From NCBI GenBank assembly GCA_039923855.1, contig JBDTBW010000027.1, positions 1-13,587 of the forward strand: a DNA stretch of 13,587 nt, in the 5' to 3' direction. The DNA is from 66-474 sp039923855. Its GTDB lineage: Bacteria > Pseudomonadota > Gammaproteobacteria > Xanthomonadales > Rhodanobacteraceae. The notes beneath the pieces are model-generated. The model was given only the letters and a program-made list of their open reading frames with translations. It ran no database searches and was not told the origin of the DNA. Shown one piece after another: positions 5,879 through 13,377 of the stretch (the first letter of the stretch is position 1; each line of letters begins with the position of its first letter). A program made the position numbers and the translations under genes.

Positions 5879-6913
5879 ATGCCCGAAGCGCAACTTGTTG
5901 TCAGTGCCGTCTGCGGATTCCTTATCTCCGCGCTATGCGTGGTGTTCGCGTTGCGCTACGCGCGCAGACGCGGCTTGCTCGATCGACCCGGACAGCGTCG
6001 TTCGCACGCGTTGCCTACTCCGCGTGGCGGCGGCATCGGTATCGTTGCCGGCGCGTTGATCGCAGGTGCTTCGGCGTGTCTATTGGAGCCGGAAACCTGG
6101 ACACCGGTCACGGTTGCTGTGATTGCCGTTGCGGTGCTCGCGGTCGCCATCGTTGGATGGCGTGATGACCATGCGCCATTGTCGATATTGCCGCGCATCG
6201 GCGTGCACGTGCTGGCATCGATCGGCGTCGGCTTCGTGCTGCTTTGGCCCGCGGCGCTCGTCGATCAACGCCTATGGTGGTGGCTCGTGGCGATCGTGCC
6301 GCTCATCGCCGGCAGCATCAATGCGCATAATTTCATGGATGGCATCGATGGCCTGCTAGGCCTGCAAGCGTTGTTCGTGTTGATCAGTTACGCGCTGCTG
6401 GCGCGGGTGGCGGGAGATTTCGCGTTGACCGCGGCGTCGCTCGGCGCGGCCGCGGCGTGCCTGGGGTTTCTCATTTTCAATTTGCCGCCGGCCCGGATTT
6501 TCATGGGCGATGTCGGCAGCGGCACGCTGGGTCTGTTGATCGGCGCATTCGCCGGCTTGCTGGTGCAACGGCATCCGGAATGGCTGTGGGCTTGCGCGAT
6601 CCTGTCGTCGGGGTTTCTGGTGGATGCGGGTTTGACGCTGTTCGCCCGGGTGCTGAATGGCCGGCGTTGGTACACTGCGCACCGCGAGCACCTGTATCAA
6701 TGGATGGTGCGCGCGGACTTGGATCATGCGCAAACGGATGGCGTCTACATGCTCTGGAACCTGATCGTGGCGGCACCCGCGGCCTGGCTCGCGGCACATT
6801 TGCCACCGATGCGCGCGTTCGTGCTGTGCGCGGCGGTGTACGTGCTCGCCGGCGTGTTGTGGATCGCGGGCAAGCGCGCTTGTCTGCGCACGGTGCAACG
6901 CGGCCATGCGTAA
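5879..6913 (+). CDS. WecA/WbpL-type undecaprenyl-phosphate sugar-1-phosphate transferase
   Basis: Polytopic inner-membrane transferase of the MraY/WecA family (glycosyltransferase 4 superfamily). It moves an N-acetylhexosamine-1-phosphate from a UDP-sugar onto undecaprenyl phosphate and so starts O-antigen or a related glycan. The product is 344 aa with about ten membrane segments. Family motifs are complete: SHALPTPRGGG (42-52), the Mg-binding DDHAPL (96-101), NAHNFMDGIDGL (148-159), FMGDVGS (208-214) and the cytoplasmic HREH (268-271). Its 3' end overlaps the next gene by 8 nt, and pairing with a WbpM-like dehydratase recalls Pseudomonas wbpL-wbpM. The sugar cannot be told from sequence: GlcNAc (WecA-like) or a deoxy sugar such as FucNAc/QuiNAc (WbpL-like). 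Confidence 0.9.
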   Translation: MPEAQLVVSAVCGFLISALCVVFALRYARRRGLLDRPGQRRSHALPTPRGGGIGIVAGALIAGASACLLEPETWTPVTVAVIAVAVLAVAIVGWRDDHAPLSILPRIGVHVLASIGVGFVLLWPAALVDQRLWWWLVAIVPLIAGSINAHNFMDGIDGLLGLQALFVLISYALLARVAGDFALTAASLGAAAACLGFLIFNLPPARIFMGDVGSGTLGLLIGAFAGLLVQRHPEWLWACAILSSGFLVDAGLTLFARVLNGRRWYTAHREHLYQWMVRADLDHAQTDGVYMLWNLIVAAPAAWLAAHLPPMRAFVLCAAVYVLAGVLWIAGKRACLRTVQRGHA

Positions 6914-8804
6914 GCTGATCAGCAGGGTGCATCCGCGCGCGGCGGTGGTCGTACACGACCTGGTGATGGTCGCGATCGCCTGGGCGCTGGCCAACACCTT
7001 GCGTTACGCGATGTTGCCGACGCCGCAGCGCTGGCACGGTCATATCCTGGAATTCGTGATCGTGCTGGCGGTGCAGGGCGCGATCTTCCGCTGGACGGGG
7101 TTGTACAAGGGCTTGTGGCGCTTCGCCAGCCTGCCGGATCTGTGGAACATCCTGCGCGCCAGCGTGGCCGGCGCATTGGGCGTGGGTTTGGCCCTCTTTC
7201 TGTATAGCCGTCTGACCGGCATTCCGCGCTCGGTGCTGCTGATTTATCCGTTGCTGTTGTGCGTATTGCTGGGCCTGCCGAGACTTGCCTATCGCTACTG
7301 GAAGGATAGCCGGATCGATCTGTTCCACGCACGGCACAGCAAGCGCGTGCTGGTGATCGGCGCCGGCCGCGCGGGCGAGGCGCTGATCCGCGATCTGCGG
7401 CGCGACGCGCGTTATCATCCTGCCGGTTTCGTCGATGACAGCGACGCGCTGCGCGGCGCGCGTCTGCACGGCATTCCGGTGCTGGGACGGATCGAGCGCC
7501 TGCCGGAACTTGCGCGCGAAGCCGGCGCGGAAATGCTGCTGATCGCGATGCCGTCGGCCGACAAGACGCAGATGCGCCGGGTGGTCGAACTGTGCGAGGA
7601 AACCGGGCTGCCGTTCCGCACCGTGCCGCGATTGGAGGATGTGGTCGCCGGCCGCGCGCAGTTCAACGAATTGAAGGAGGTCGCGATCGAGGATCTGCTC
7701 GGTCGCGAGCCGGTCAAGCTGGATTGGAGCGCGATCCGGCAAGGGCTGACCGGCCGCCACGTGCTGGTCACCGGCGGCGGCGGTTCGATCGGCGCTGAAT
7801 TGTGCCGGCAGATCGCGCGTCTCGGCGCTGCCTCGCTGACCGTTATCGAGCTATCCGAATACAACCTCTACCGCATCGAGCAGGAGCTGCGCGCGCAATA
7901 TCCGGAATTGGTATTGCGCGGTTTGATCGGCGACTGCGGCGATGCCGGAACCTGCGCGCACGCTTTCGCGATCGCGCGCCCCAACGTGGTGTTCCACGCC
8001 GCCGCCTACAAGCATGTGCCGCTGCTGCAGGAACAATTGCGCGAGACGTTTCGCAACAATGTGCTGGCCTCGCGCGCGGTCGCGGAGGCCGCGGCGAGCC
8101 ACGGTGCGGAAAGCTTCGTGCTGATCTCCACCGACAAGGCGGTCAATCCGACCAGCGTCATGGGCGCCTGCAAACGCATCGCCGAAATCGTCTGTCAGGC
8201 GGTCGCCGCCAACGCGCGCACGCGCTTCATCACGGTGCGTTTCGGCAACGTGCTGGATTCGGCGGGCTCGGTGGTGCCGCTGTTCCGCGAGCAGATCCGT
8301 GATGGCGGTCCCGTGACCGTGACCCATCCGGAGATTTCGCGTTACTTCATGACCATTCCCGAAGCCTGCCAATTGATCCTGCAGGCCACCGCGATGGGGC
8401 AGGGCGGCGAGACCTATGCGCTGGATATGGGCGAACCCGTGCGTATCCGCGATCTGGCCGACCAGATGATCCGCCTGGCCGGCAAGCATCCGGGGCGCGA
8501 CGTCGCGATTGTTTACACCGGCTTGCGTCCGGGCGAGAAATTGTTCGAGGAACTGTTCCATCCGCTGGAGGATTACCGCAGCACCGCGCATGCGAAAATT
8601 TTCCAGGCTGCGCAGCGCGAGTTGTCGCCTGCGTTGGTGTTGGCGCAGATCGATCGCGGCGCTGCGGCGGCGGTGGCTTTCGACGAGGATTCGCTGCGCC
8701 AATGCGTAGGCGCATTGCTGCCCGGCTACCGCTGGCAGATGGGTGAACCGGGCGACACCGACAACGTGCTGCCGTTGCAGCGCCAAGGGCCTGCTAACGT
8801 CTAG
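6906..8804 (+). CDS. wbpM: Membrane-anchored nucleotide-sugar 4,6-dehydratase (WbpM/CapD family)
   Basis: Inner-membrane enzyme expected to convert UDP-GlcNAc to the 4-keto-6-deoxy sugar used for O-antigen or capsule deoxy-amino sugars. The product is 632 aa, the usual size of the two-Rossmann-domain form. About four N-terminal membrane helices lie within residues 10-130. The first nucleotide-binding domain has VLVIGAGRAGEAL (148-160). The catalytic SDR domain has VTGGGGSIGAEL (288-299), AAAYKHVPL (365-373) and STDKAVNPTSVMGACK (408-423). In this family Met replaces the usual SDR Tyr (the SMK triad), and M419/K423 fit that. LRPGEKLFEEL (540-550) is also typical. The start overlaps the upstream transferase by 8 nt, so the two are probably co-translated. 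No further O-antigen genes follow here. The symbol is used in the family sense; capD is an equivalent label. Confidence 0.9.
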   Translation: MRKLISRVHPRAAVVVHDLVMVAIAWALANTLRYAMLPTPQRWHGHILEFVIVLAVQGAIFRWTGLYKGLWRFASLPDLWNILRASVAGALGVGLALFLYSRLTGIPRSVLLIYPLLLCVLLGLPRLAYRYWKDSRIDLFHARHSKRVLVIGAGRAGEALIRDLRRDARYHPAGFVDDSDALRGARLHGIPVLGRIERLPELAREAGAEMLLIAMPSADKTQMRRVVELCEETGLPFRTVPRLEDVVAGRAQFNELKEVAIEDLLGREPVKLDWSAIRQGLTGRHVLVTGGGGSIGAELCRQIARLGAASLTVIELSEYNLYRIEQELRAQYPELVLRGLIGDCGDAGTCAHAFAIARPNVVFHAAAYKHVPLLQEQLRETFRNNVLASRAVAEAAASHGAESFVLISTDKAVNPTSVMGACKRIAEIVCQAVAANARTRFITVRFGNVLDSAGSVVPLFREQIRDGGPVTVTHPEISRYFMTIPEACQLILQATAMGQGGETYALDMGEPVRIRDLADQMIRLAGKHPGRDVAIVYTGLRPGEKLFEELFHPLEDYRSTAHAKIFQAAQRELSPALVLAQIDRGAAAAVAFDEDSLRQCVGALLPGYRWQMGEPGDTDNVLPLQRQGPANV

Positions 8805-8810
8805 CCAACT

Positions 8811-8822
8811 GGGCCACGGCCC
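8811..8822. repeat. GC-rich inverted repeat after the dehydratase gene
   Basis: GGGCC-AC-GGCCC, 6 nt after the stop at 8804. It could help end the wbpM transcript, but the spacer is only 2 nt and no T-run follows, so terminator function is doubtful. Confidence 0.25.
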
Positions 8823-8855
8823 GAAGGGTTGCTCCGCAGCGGCCGTCATCCGGCG

Positions 8856-8886
8856 TTGCGCGCCTTGGTCATAGAGTGGCTATGAT
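8856..8886 (+). promoter_or_regulatory. Palindrome and possible -10 element upstream of galU
   Basis: TCATAG (8869-8874) and CTATGA (8880-8885) form a perfect 6-bp inverted repeat around AGTGG. The right arm contains TATGAT (8881-8886), a good -10 hexamer. The best -35 is only TTGCGC (8856-8861) with a long 19-nt spacer. An operator overlapping the -10 of a galU promoter is plausible but inferred. The transcript would have a leader of about 85 nt. Confidence 0.35.
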
Positions 8887-8976
8887 GCGGCGCCGCGCGT
8901 CTTGTCTGGCAACCGCTGCGAAAGCAACGCGGCTCGCTTGGTTAGGCGTTAACAGGCCCAAGGACAAGGACAGCGC

Positions 8977-9852
8977 ATGAGCGTGACACGAATCCGCAAA
9001 GTCGTTTTTCCTGTCGCGGGCATGGGCACGCGCTTCCTGCCCGCGACCAAGGTGGTTGCCAAGGAAATGCTTCCCGTGCTGGATCGCCCGCTGATCCAGT
9101 ACGCGGTCGAGGAAGCGGTGGACGCCGGCGCCGACACCCTGGTGTTCGTCACCAACCGCTACAAACACGCGATCGCCGATTACTTCGATTCCGCATATGA
9201 GTTGGAGGAAACGCTCGAGCGCGCCGGCAAGCATGAGCTGTTGTCGCTGGTGCAGGGTCTGCTGCCGCCGCAAGTGCGTTGCGTGTACGTGACCCAGGAA
9301 CAGGCGCTGGGCCTGGGCCATGCCGTGTTGTGCGCGAAGCCCGTGATCGGCGATGAGCCCTTCGGCGTGATCCTGCCGGACGATTTGATTGTCAACGAGG
9401 GCCACGGCGCGCTGAGACAGATGGCGCAACTCGCGGCGGCAGAAAACGCGGGCGTGCTGGCGGTCGAAGAGGTGCCGCGCGCGGACACCCACAAATACGG
9501 CATCGTGGACGTCGGCGGAAGCAACGCCGCCGCCGCACGCATCCGGCGTATTGTCGAGAAGCCGGAAGCGCCGGATGCGCCGTCCAATCTCGCGGTGGTC
9601 GGAAGATATATATTGCCTGGAAGGATTTTCGAATTGCTGGAACGCACCACGCCCGGTGCCGGTGGCGAGATCCAGTTGACCGACGCGATCGCGGCGCTGC
9701 TGCTCGAATCCAAAGTGCTGGCTTGCCGCTTCGAGGGCGAGCGTTTCGACTGCGGCAGCAAGCCCGGGTTGGTGCGGGCGACCTTGCATTTCGCCTTTGC
9801 CGATCCCGACCTCGCGCCCGTTGTGCGCGCCTTTGTTGCCGGGCACGGTTAG
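8977..9852 (+). CDS. galU: UTP-glucose-1-phosphate uridylyltransferase
   Basis: Cytoplasmic enzyme that makes UDP-glucose from UTP and glucose-1-phosphate for lipopolysaccharide core, exopolysaccharide and other glycans. The product is 291 aa, a normal length. Motifs seen are PVAGMGTRFLPATK (12-25), EMLPV (30-34), YVTQEQALGLGHAV (104-117), LPDDLI (133-138), VEKP (193-196), VGRYIL (208-213), GEIQLTDAI (230-238) and FDCGSKPG (257-264). In the first motif the family usually has P-K-E-M-L; here position 28 is Ala (V-A-K-E-M-L), an unusual but probably tolerated change. The start is supported by an AAGGA-type site about 10 nt upstream. It lies downstream of two lipid-linked glycan genes but has its own upstream region, and 18 nt separate it from the following PLP enzyme gene. 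Confidence 0.95.
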   Translation: MSVTRIRKVVFPVAGMGTRFLPATKVVAKEMLPVLDRPLIQYAVEEAVDAGADTLVFVTNRYKHAIADYFDSAYELEETLERAGKHELLSLVQGLLPPQVRCVYVTQEQALGLGHAVLCAKPVIGDEPFGVILPDDLIVNEGHGALRQMAQLAAAENAGVLAVEEVPRADTHKYGIVDVGGSNAAAARIRRIVEKPEAPDAPSNLAVVGRYILPGRIFELLERTTPGAGGEIQLTDAIAALLLESKVLACRFEGERFDCGSKPGLVRATLHFAFADPDLAPVVRAFVAGHG

Positions 9853-9870
9853 GCGGCAAGGGACCCTGAA

Positions 9871-11055
9871 ATGTCCGAGCACGCCGACCTCGACTGGATA
9901 TTGAATCACCTCGGCGAGGAGCGCGGGCGCTATTTCAACGCGGTCGCGCCGCCGGTATTGCAAAGCTCGATCTTCTGTTTCGATTCGGTCGCCGCCATGC
10001 GCGAGCGCGCGCACGACGAATACGGCGAACACTTCTATACCCGCGGTAATAACCCCACCGTCGAAATCCTGCGCCGCAAGATCGCAGCGCTGGAAGGCGC
10101 CGAGGATTGCCTGGTTTTTTCGTCGGGCGCCGCGGCGATTTCCGCCGCGGTAATCGCCAGCGTTTCCAGTGGCGAGCACGTGGTCTGCGTGCATAAGCCC
10201 TATAGTTGGACGCATAAGCTGATGGCGCAACTGCTGCCGCGCTTTGGCGTGCGCGTGAGTTTTGTCGATGGCACCAGGACAGCGAATATCGAGAATGCGA
10301 TCGAGGATACAACGCGCCTGATCGTGCTGGAAAGTCCCAATTCCCTGACCTTCGAATTGCAGGATTTGGCGGCGATCGCAAAACTCGCGCATGCGCGCGG
10401 CGTGCGTACGCTGTGCGACAACAGTTACGCCAGTCCGTTGAATCAATCCCCGATTCTGCTAGGCATCGATCTGGTGGCGCATTCGGCAACCAAGTATCTT
10501 AATGGCCACAGCGACGTGGTCGCGGGTGCCTTGTGTGGATCGCAGGCGATTTTGCGCGAGGTGTTCAAAGGCCCGTTCATGACTTTGGGCGCCGCATTGT
10601 CGCCGCACGACGCATGGCTGATGCTGCGCGGATTGCGCACGCTGCGTTTGCGGATCGAGCGCAGCGGTGCGAGCGCCCTGAAAATCGCGCAATGGCTGGA
10701 ACGGCACCCGAAGGTCGAGCACGTCTGGTATCCGCATCTGCCATCGCATCCGCAACACGCATTGGTGCGTCGACAGATGTGCGCGCCGGGCGGATTGTTG
10801 TCGTTCGCGCCGCGTTGCCCGGATGTCTCCGGGGTAGATCGCCTGTGCGATGAACTGGAACGGTTTCTGCTGAGCGTGTCGTGGGGCGGTTACGAATCGC
10901 TGGTTTGTCCCACCGCCGCGTTTCTGCCCGAAGATGCGCGTGTGGTGCCGAAGCCGGTGGGCCAGGTCCCCGCCAACCTGATCCGTCTGTCGATCGGGCT
11001 GGAAGATTCGGACATTCTGATCGCCGACCTGGAACAGGCGCTCGCGCGCGTCTGA
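9871..11055 (+). CDS. Cys/Met-metabolism PLP-dependent enzyme (trans-sulfuration family), substrate unknown
   Basis: A 394-aa fold-type I PLP enzyme of the cystathionine gamma-synthase/beta-lyase/gamma-lyase group (PF01053). The PLP phosphate-binding YTRGNNPT (56-63), FSSGAAAIS (83-91), Asp183 in CDNSYASP and the PLP lysine K208 in SATKYLNGHSD (205-215) are all visible. R372 in IRLSIGLED (371-379) is the usual substrate-carboxylate arginine. The segment after the conserved Tyr111 reads YSWT where most members have YGGT, and the family normally spans several reactions. A metB, metC, metZ or lyase label is therefore not justified from sequence alone. A good Shine-Dalgarno AAGGGA (9858-9863) lies 7 nt upstream. 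The gene follows galU by 18 nt and could share its transcript, although no metabolic link is obvious. Confidence 0.85.
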   Translation: MSEHADLDWILNHLGEERGRYFNAVAPPVLQSSIFCFDSVAAMRERAHDEYGEHFYTRGNNPTVEILRRKIAALEGAEDCLVFSSGAAAISAAVIASVSSGEHVVCVHKPYSWTHKLMAQLLPRFGVRVSFVDGTRTANIENAIEDTTRLIVLESPNSLTFELQDLAAIAKLAHARGVRTLCDNSYASPLNQSPILLGIDLVAHSATKYLNGHSDVVAGALCGSQAILREVFKGPFMTLGAALSPHDAWLMLRGLRTLRLRIERSGASALKIAQWLERHPKVEHVWYPHLPSHPQHALVRRQMCAPGGLLSFAPRCPDVSGVDRLCDELERFLLSVSWGGYESLVCPTAAFLPEDARVVPKPVGQVPANLIRLSIGLEDSDILIADLEQALARV

Positions 11056-11057
11056 AT

Positions 11058-11079
11058 TCCCGCTGAGATTGGCGCGGGA
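11058..11079 (+). terminator. Hairpin after the PLP enzyme gene (weak terminator candidate)
   Basis: TCCCGC (11058-11063) pairs with GCGGGA (11074-11079) across a 10-nt loop, immediately after the stop. No T-run follows. It may end the galU-PLP transcript, and a -10-like TATGCT (11089-11094) downstream could start the next gene; both are tentative. Confidence 0.3.
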
Positions 11080-11126
11080 GCGTTGCGCTATGCTCATCCA
11101 TTGCACGACGCGGATGCAGGCCCGAC

Positions 11127-12413
11127 ATGGCGTCTACGACGACCAGCTACTACCGCGCCACGGCAGCAGCGGCTCCGCCGTTTGCATCGCTGGTCGGCAA
11201 GCGCGACGCGTGTGTCGTCATCGTCGGCGGCGGTTACGCCGGCGTCAACCTGGCTTTGGGACTGGCCGAGCGCGGTGTGCCCGATGTGGTTTTGTTGGAG
11301 AGCGAAGCAATCGGCCACGGCGCGTCGGGCCGCAACGGCGGGTTCGTGTTCGCGGGTTACTCGCTGGGCGAACAGGCGCTGCTGGACAAACTCGGCAAAG
11401 GCAAAGCCCGTGCGCTGTATGCGCGCACAGTCGCGGCGGTCGAGCTGATCCGTTCGCGTATTGCGCGCTATGCGATCGACTGCGACGCGATCGAAGCTGG
11501 CGTGATCTGGGCCAACTGGTTTCGCGATCCTGAGTTGCTGCGTGAACGCCAGAAGTTGCTGGAGGAGCGCTACGGCGTCGAATGGGAGTGGTTGCCGAAG
11601 GAAAAATTGCGCGGACTCATCGTCAGCGAGCGCTACAGCGACGGATTGTACGAACGCAACGCACTGCATCTGCATCCGTTGAATTACCTCAACGGACTGG
11701 CAGGTGCGGCGGCGAATCAGGGCGTGACGATCCACGAACACAGCCGTGCCCGCAAGATCGAACGCGACGGCACGAATTGGCACATTCGAACCGAAACCGG
11801 TGAAGTGCGGGCAGCGACCGTGGTGCTGGCTTGCGGCGGCTATCTCGCGCACCTGCGCCGCGAGATCGATCGTGCCGTGTTGCCGATCGCGACCTACGTG
11901 ATGGTGACCGAACCGCTGGGCGATCGTTTGCACGATTGTCTGCGCACGCGCGCCGCGGTCTACGACACGCGCTTCGCATTCGACTATTACCGTGCATTGC
12001 CCGACACGCGCCTGCTTTGGGGCGGCCGCATTTCGGTGCGCGATCGCTCGCCACGCTCGGTACAGAAACTGCTGATGTGTGATTTGCTACAAGTGTTTCC
12101 GCAATTGCGTGACATCAAAATCGCCTACGCCTGGTCGGGGCTGATGAGTTACGCGCGCCACCAGATGCCGCAACTCGGCACGCGCGGCGACGGCTTGTGG
12201 TGGATGCAGGCTTTCGGGGGTCACGGCGCTGCGCCGACCGCCGCCGCGGGCGAACTGCTCGCCTCCGCCATCGCGGAAAAAGACCAGGGCTGGCGCGAGT
12301 TCTCTGATTTCGGCTTGAGCCGCAGCTACCGTCCGCTCGGTTATCTCGCCGCGCAGGCAAATTACTGGTGGCTACAGGCCAGGGATCGATTGAAGGGAAT
12401 CATCGAGGGCTGA
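11127..12413 (+). CDS. FAD-dependent oxidoreductase, DAO family (PuuB/OrdL-like)
   Basis: A 428-aa flavoprotein of the D-amino-acid/glycine oxidase (DAO) superfamily, expected to oxidise an amine or amino acid. The ADP-binding GGGYAG (34-39) follows a beta strand (VVIV), with the acidic end of the second strand at LLESE (56-60). GHGASGRNGGF (63-73) is the typical FAD-contacting loop. LLWGGRIS (296-303), YAWSGLMSYARHQMPQLG (334-351) and AFGGHGAAPTAAAGELLA (362-379) are the C-terminal FAD and substrate segments. The N-terminal S-Y-Y-x-A-T-A start and overall pattern resemble gamma-glutamylputrescine oxidases and OrdL-type proteins, but the substrate is unknown. A weak GCAGG site lies 6 nt upstream. 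It is 71 nt downstream of the PLP enzyme on the same strand and convergent with alkB. Confidence 0.85.
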   Translation: MASTTTSYYRATAAAAPPFASLVGKRDACVVIVGGGYAGVNLALGLAERGVPDVVLLESEAIGHGASGRNGGFVFAGYSLGEQALLDKLGKGKARALYARTVAAVELIRSRIARYAIDCDAIEAGVIWANWFRDPELLRERQKLLEERYGVEWEWLPKEKLRGLIVSERYSDGLYERNALHLHPLNYLNGLAGAAANQGVTIHEHSRARKIERDGTNWHIRTETGEVRAATVVLACGGYLAHLRREIDRAVLPIATYVMVTEPLGDRLHDCLRTRAAVYDTRFAFDYYRALPDTRLLWGGRISVRDRSPRSVQKLLMCDLLQVFPQLRDIKIAYAWSGLMSYARHQMPQLGTRGDGLWWMQAFGGHGAAPTAAAGELLASAIAEKDQGWREFSDFGLSRSYRPLGYLAAQANYWWLQARDRLKGIIEG

Positions 12414-12458
12414 GGCGCCGCACGCGCAGCGAGCATCGCCACGGTCCTGGTAATCCGC

Positions 12459-12487
12459 GCGCTGGGTGAGGGGGCAGCGCTTGTTGT
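12459..12487 (+). terminator. Candidate intrinsic terminator after the FAD oxidoreductase
   Basis: GCGCTG (12459-12464) and CAGCGC (12475-12480) form a perfect 6-bp GC-rich stem with a 10-nt loop, followed by TTGTTGT (12481-12487). It lies in the 103-bp convergent gap between this gene and alkB. The loop is large and the T-tract interrupted, so efficiency is uncertain. Confidence 0.4.
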
Positions 12488-12516
12488 CGATGGCGCGATT
12501 GCCGCTCACCAAACTA

Positions 12517-13179
12517 TCATCCCGCCTTGCGCAGGGTCAGATTGATCCGCTGATCGCCGAAAGCTTCGTGATGCGCGTGCTTGATCGGTGCGATGCCGTG
12601 ATAGCGCATGCGTGCAGGTCCGCCCCAGACCACGACATCGCCATGCGCCAGCGGTATGCGCTCGGGACGATCGGCTCTGCGCAGGCCGCCGAACAGGAAT
12701 ACCGCCGGGACGCCCAGCGACACCGAGACGATCGGTTGACCAAAGTCGCGTTCGTTCTTGTCCTGGTGCAGGGAAAGCCGGCTGCCGGGTTGGTAGCGAT
12801 TGATCAGACACGCGTCGGGAATATAGCCTGCAAAACCCGCTTGCGCGGTGGCGGAACAGGCAAGTCGTGCGAACGCCTCCGGCATCTCCGGCCACGGGTT
12901 GCCGTTCAAAGGATCGATGGAAGCGTAGCGATAACCGCGACGATCGCTGACCCAGCCGAGCGCGCCGCAATTGGTCATGGGCACCGACATGCGCTTCCCC
13001 GCCGGTGTGATCATGCAGCGGAAGGACGAATCGAGCATGACCGCGCGCAAGCCTTCCATGATCCCGCTCTCGGCAGCCAACGCGAAACCGCGCAACACCA
13101 CTGCACCTTCGCACAGCCGCTCATCCCGACGATCGAGAGCGGGCAAACTATCGAACAGGTTGGCGGTCAGCGCACTCAT
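12517..13179 (-). CDS. alkB: DNA oxidative demethylase AlkB
   Basis: Fe(II)/2-oxoglutarate dioxygenase that repairs 1-methyladenine and 3-methylcytosine in DNA by oxidative demethylation. The product is 220 aa (E. coli AlkB 216). The iron triad is complete: H138 and D140 in LSLHQDKNERDFG, and H194 in MRYHGI. The 2-oxoglutarate-binding arginines correspond to R211 and R217 in QRINLTLRKAG. The substrate-side MSVPMTNCGALGW (64-76) and PDACLINRY (121-129) are also conserved. It is transcribed alone, convergent to the FAD oxidoreductase, with an IS630-type element starting about 120 bp upstream. There is no Shine-Dalgarno, and a GACAAT hexamer sits 5 nt before the ATG, so the message may be leaderless. 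No ada-box-like sequence is evident. Confidence 0.96.
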   Translation of the reverse strand: MSALTANLFDSLPALDRRDERLCEGAVVLRGFALAAESGIMEGLRAVMLDSSFRCMITPAGKRMSVPMTNCGALGWVSDRRGYRYASIDPLNGNPWPEMPEAFARLACSATAQAGFAGYIPDACLINRYQPGSRLSLHQDKNERDFGQPIVSVSLGVPAVFLFGGLRRADRPERIPLAHGDVVVWGGPARMRYHGIAPIKHAHHEAFGDQRINLTLRKAG

Positions 13180-13377
13180 ATTGCATTGTCGCAGATGGCC
13201 GCATGCGAACGTACTTGCAACGGTAAATGAAAAACTTCGTCTGCGGTGGCGTTGCGTCGCGATTATGTTCTCGCAACGATCATGCTTGCACTGATAGGCT
13301 AGTGTAGTGCTTCACAAATAATGAACCATTTAACCATGGCGTGGTCATAGCTTTCATCGCAACGTGGAAGATGGACG
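13180..13377. other. Intergenic gap between alkB and the IS630-type gene
   Basis: It holds the alkB upstream region (reading leftwards), including a 7-bp inverted repeat CGTTGCG (13250-13256) / CGCAACG (13272-13278) of unknown role. To its right is the probable left end of the IS element: TA dinucleotides at 13300-13301 and 13305-13306 precede GTGCTTCACAAATAATGAAC, and IS630 elements insert at TA. I see no further gene in it. Confidence 0.4.

Noticed and set aside
6501..7760. 419-codon open frame antisense to the transferase and dehydratase genes
   Set aside because: Spans two well-supported overlapping genes and has a compositionally biased product.
8811..8905. Possible third copy of the palindromic repeat upstream of galU
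   Set aside because: Only a short GC-rich match (TTGCGCGCC) is shared; the CATGTATTGAC and TCGCTCG blocks are missing.
13250..13278. 7-bp inverted repeat upstream of alkB as a terminator or operator
   Set aside because: No T-run on either strand and no known operator match; too short to interpret.
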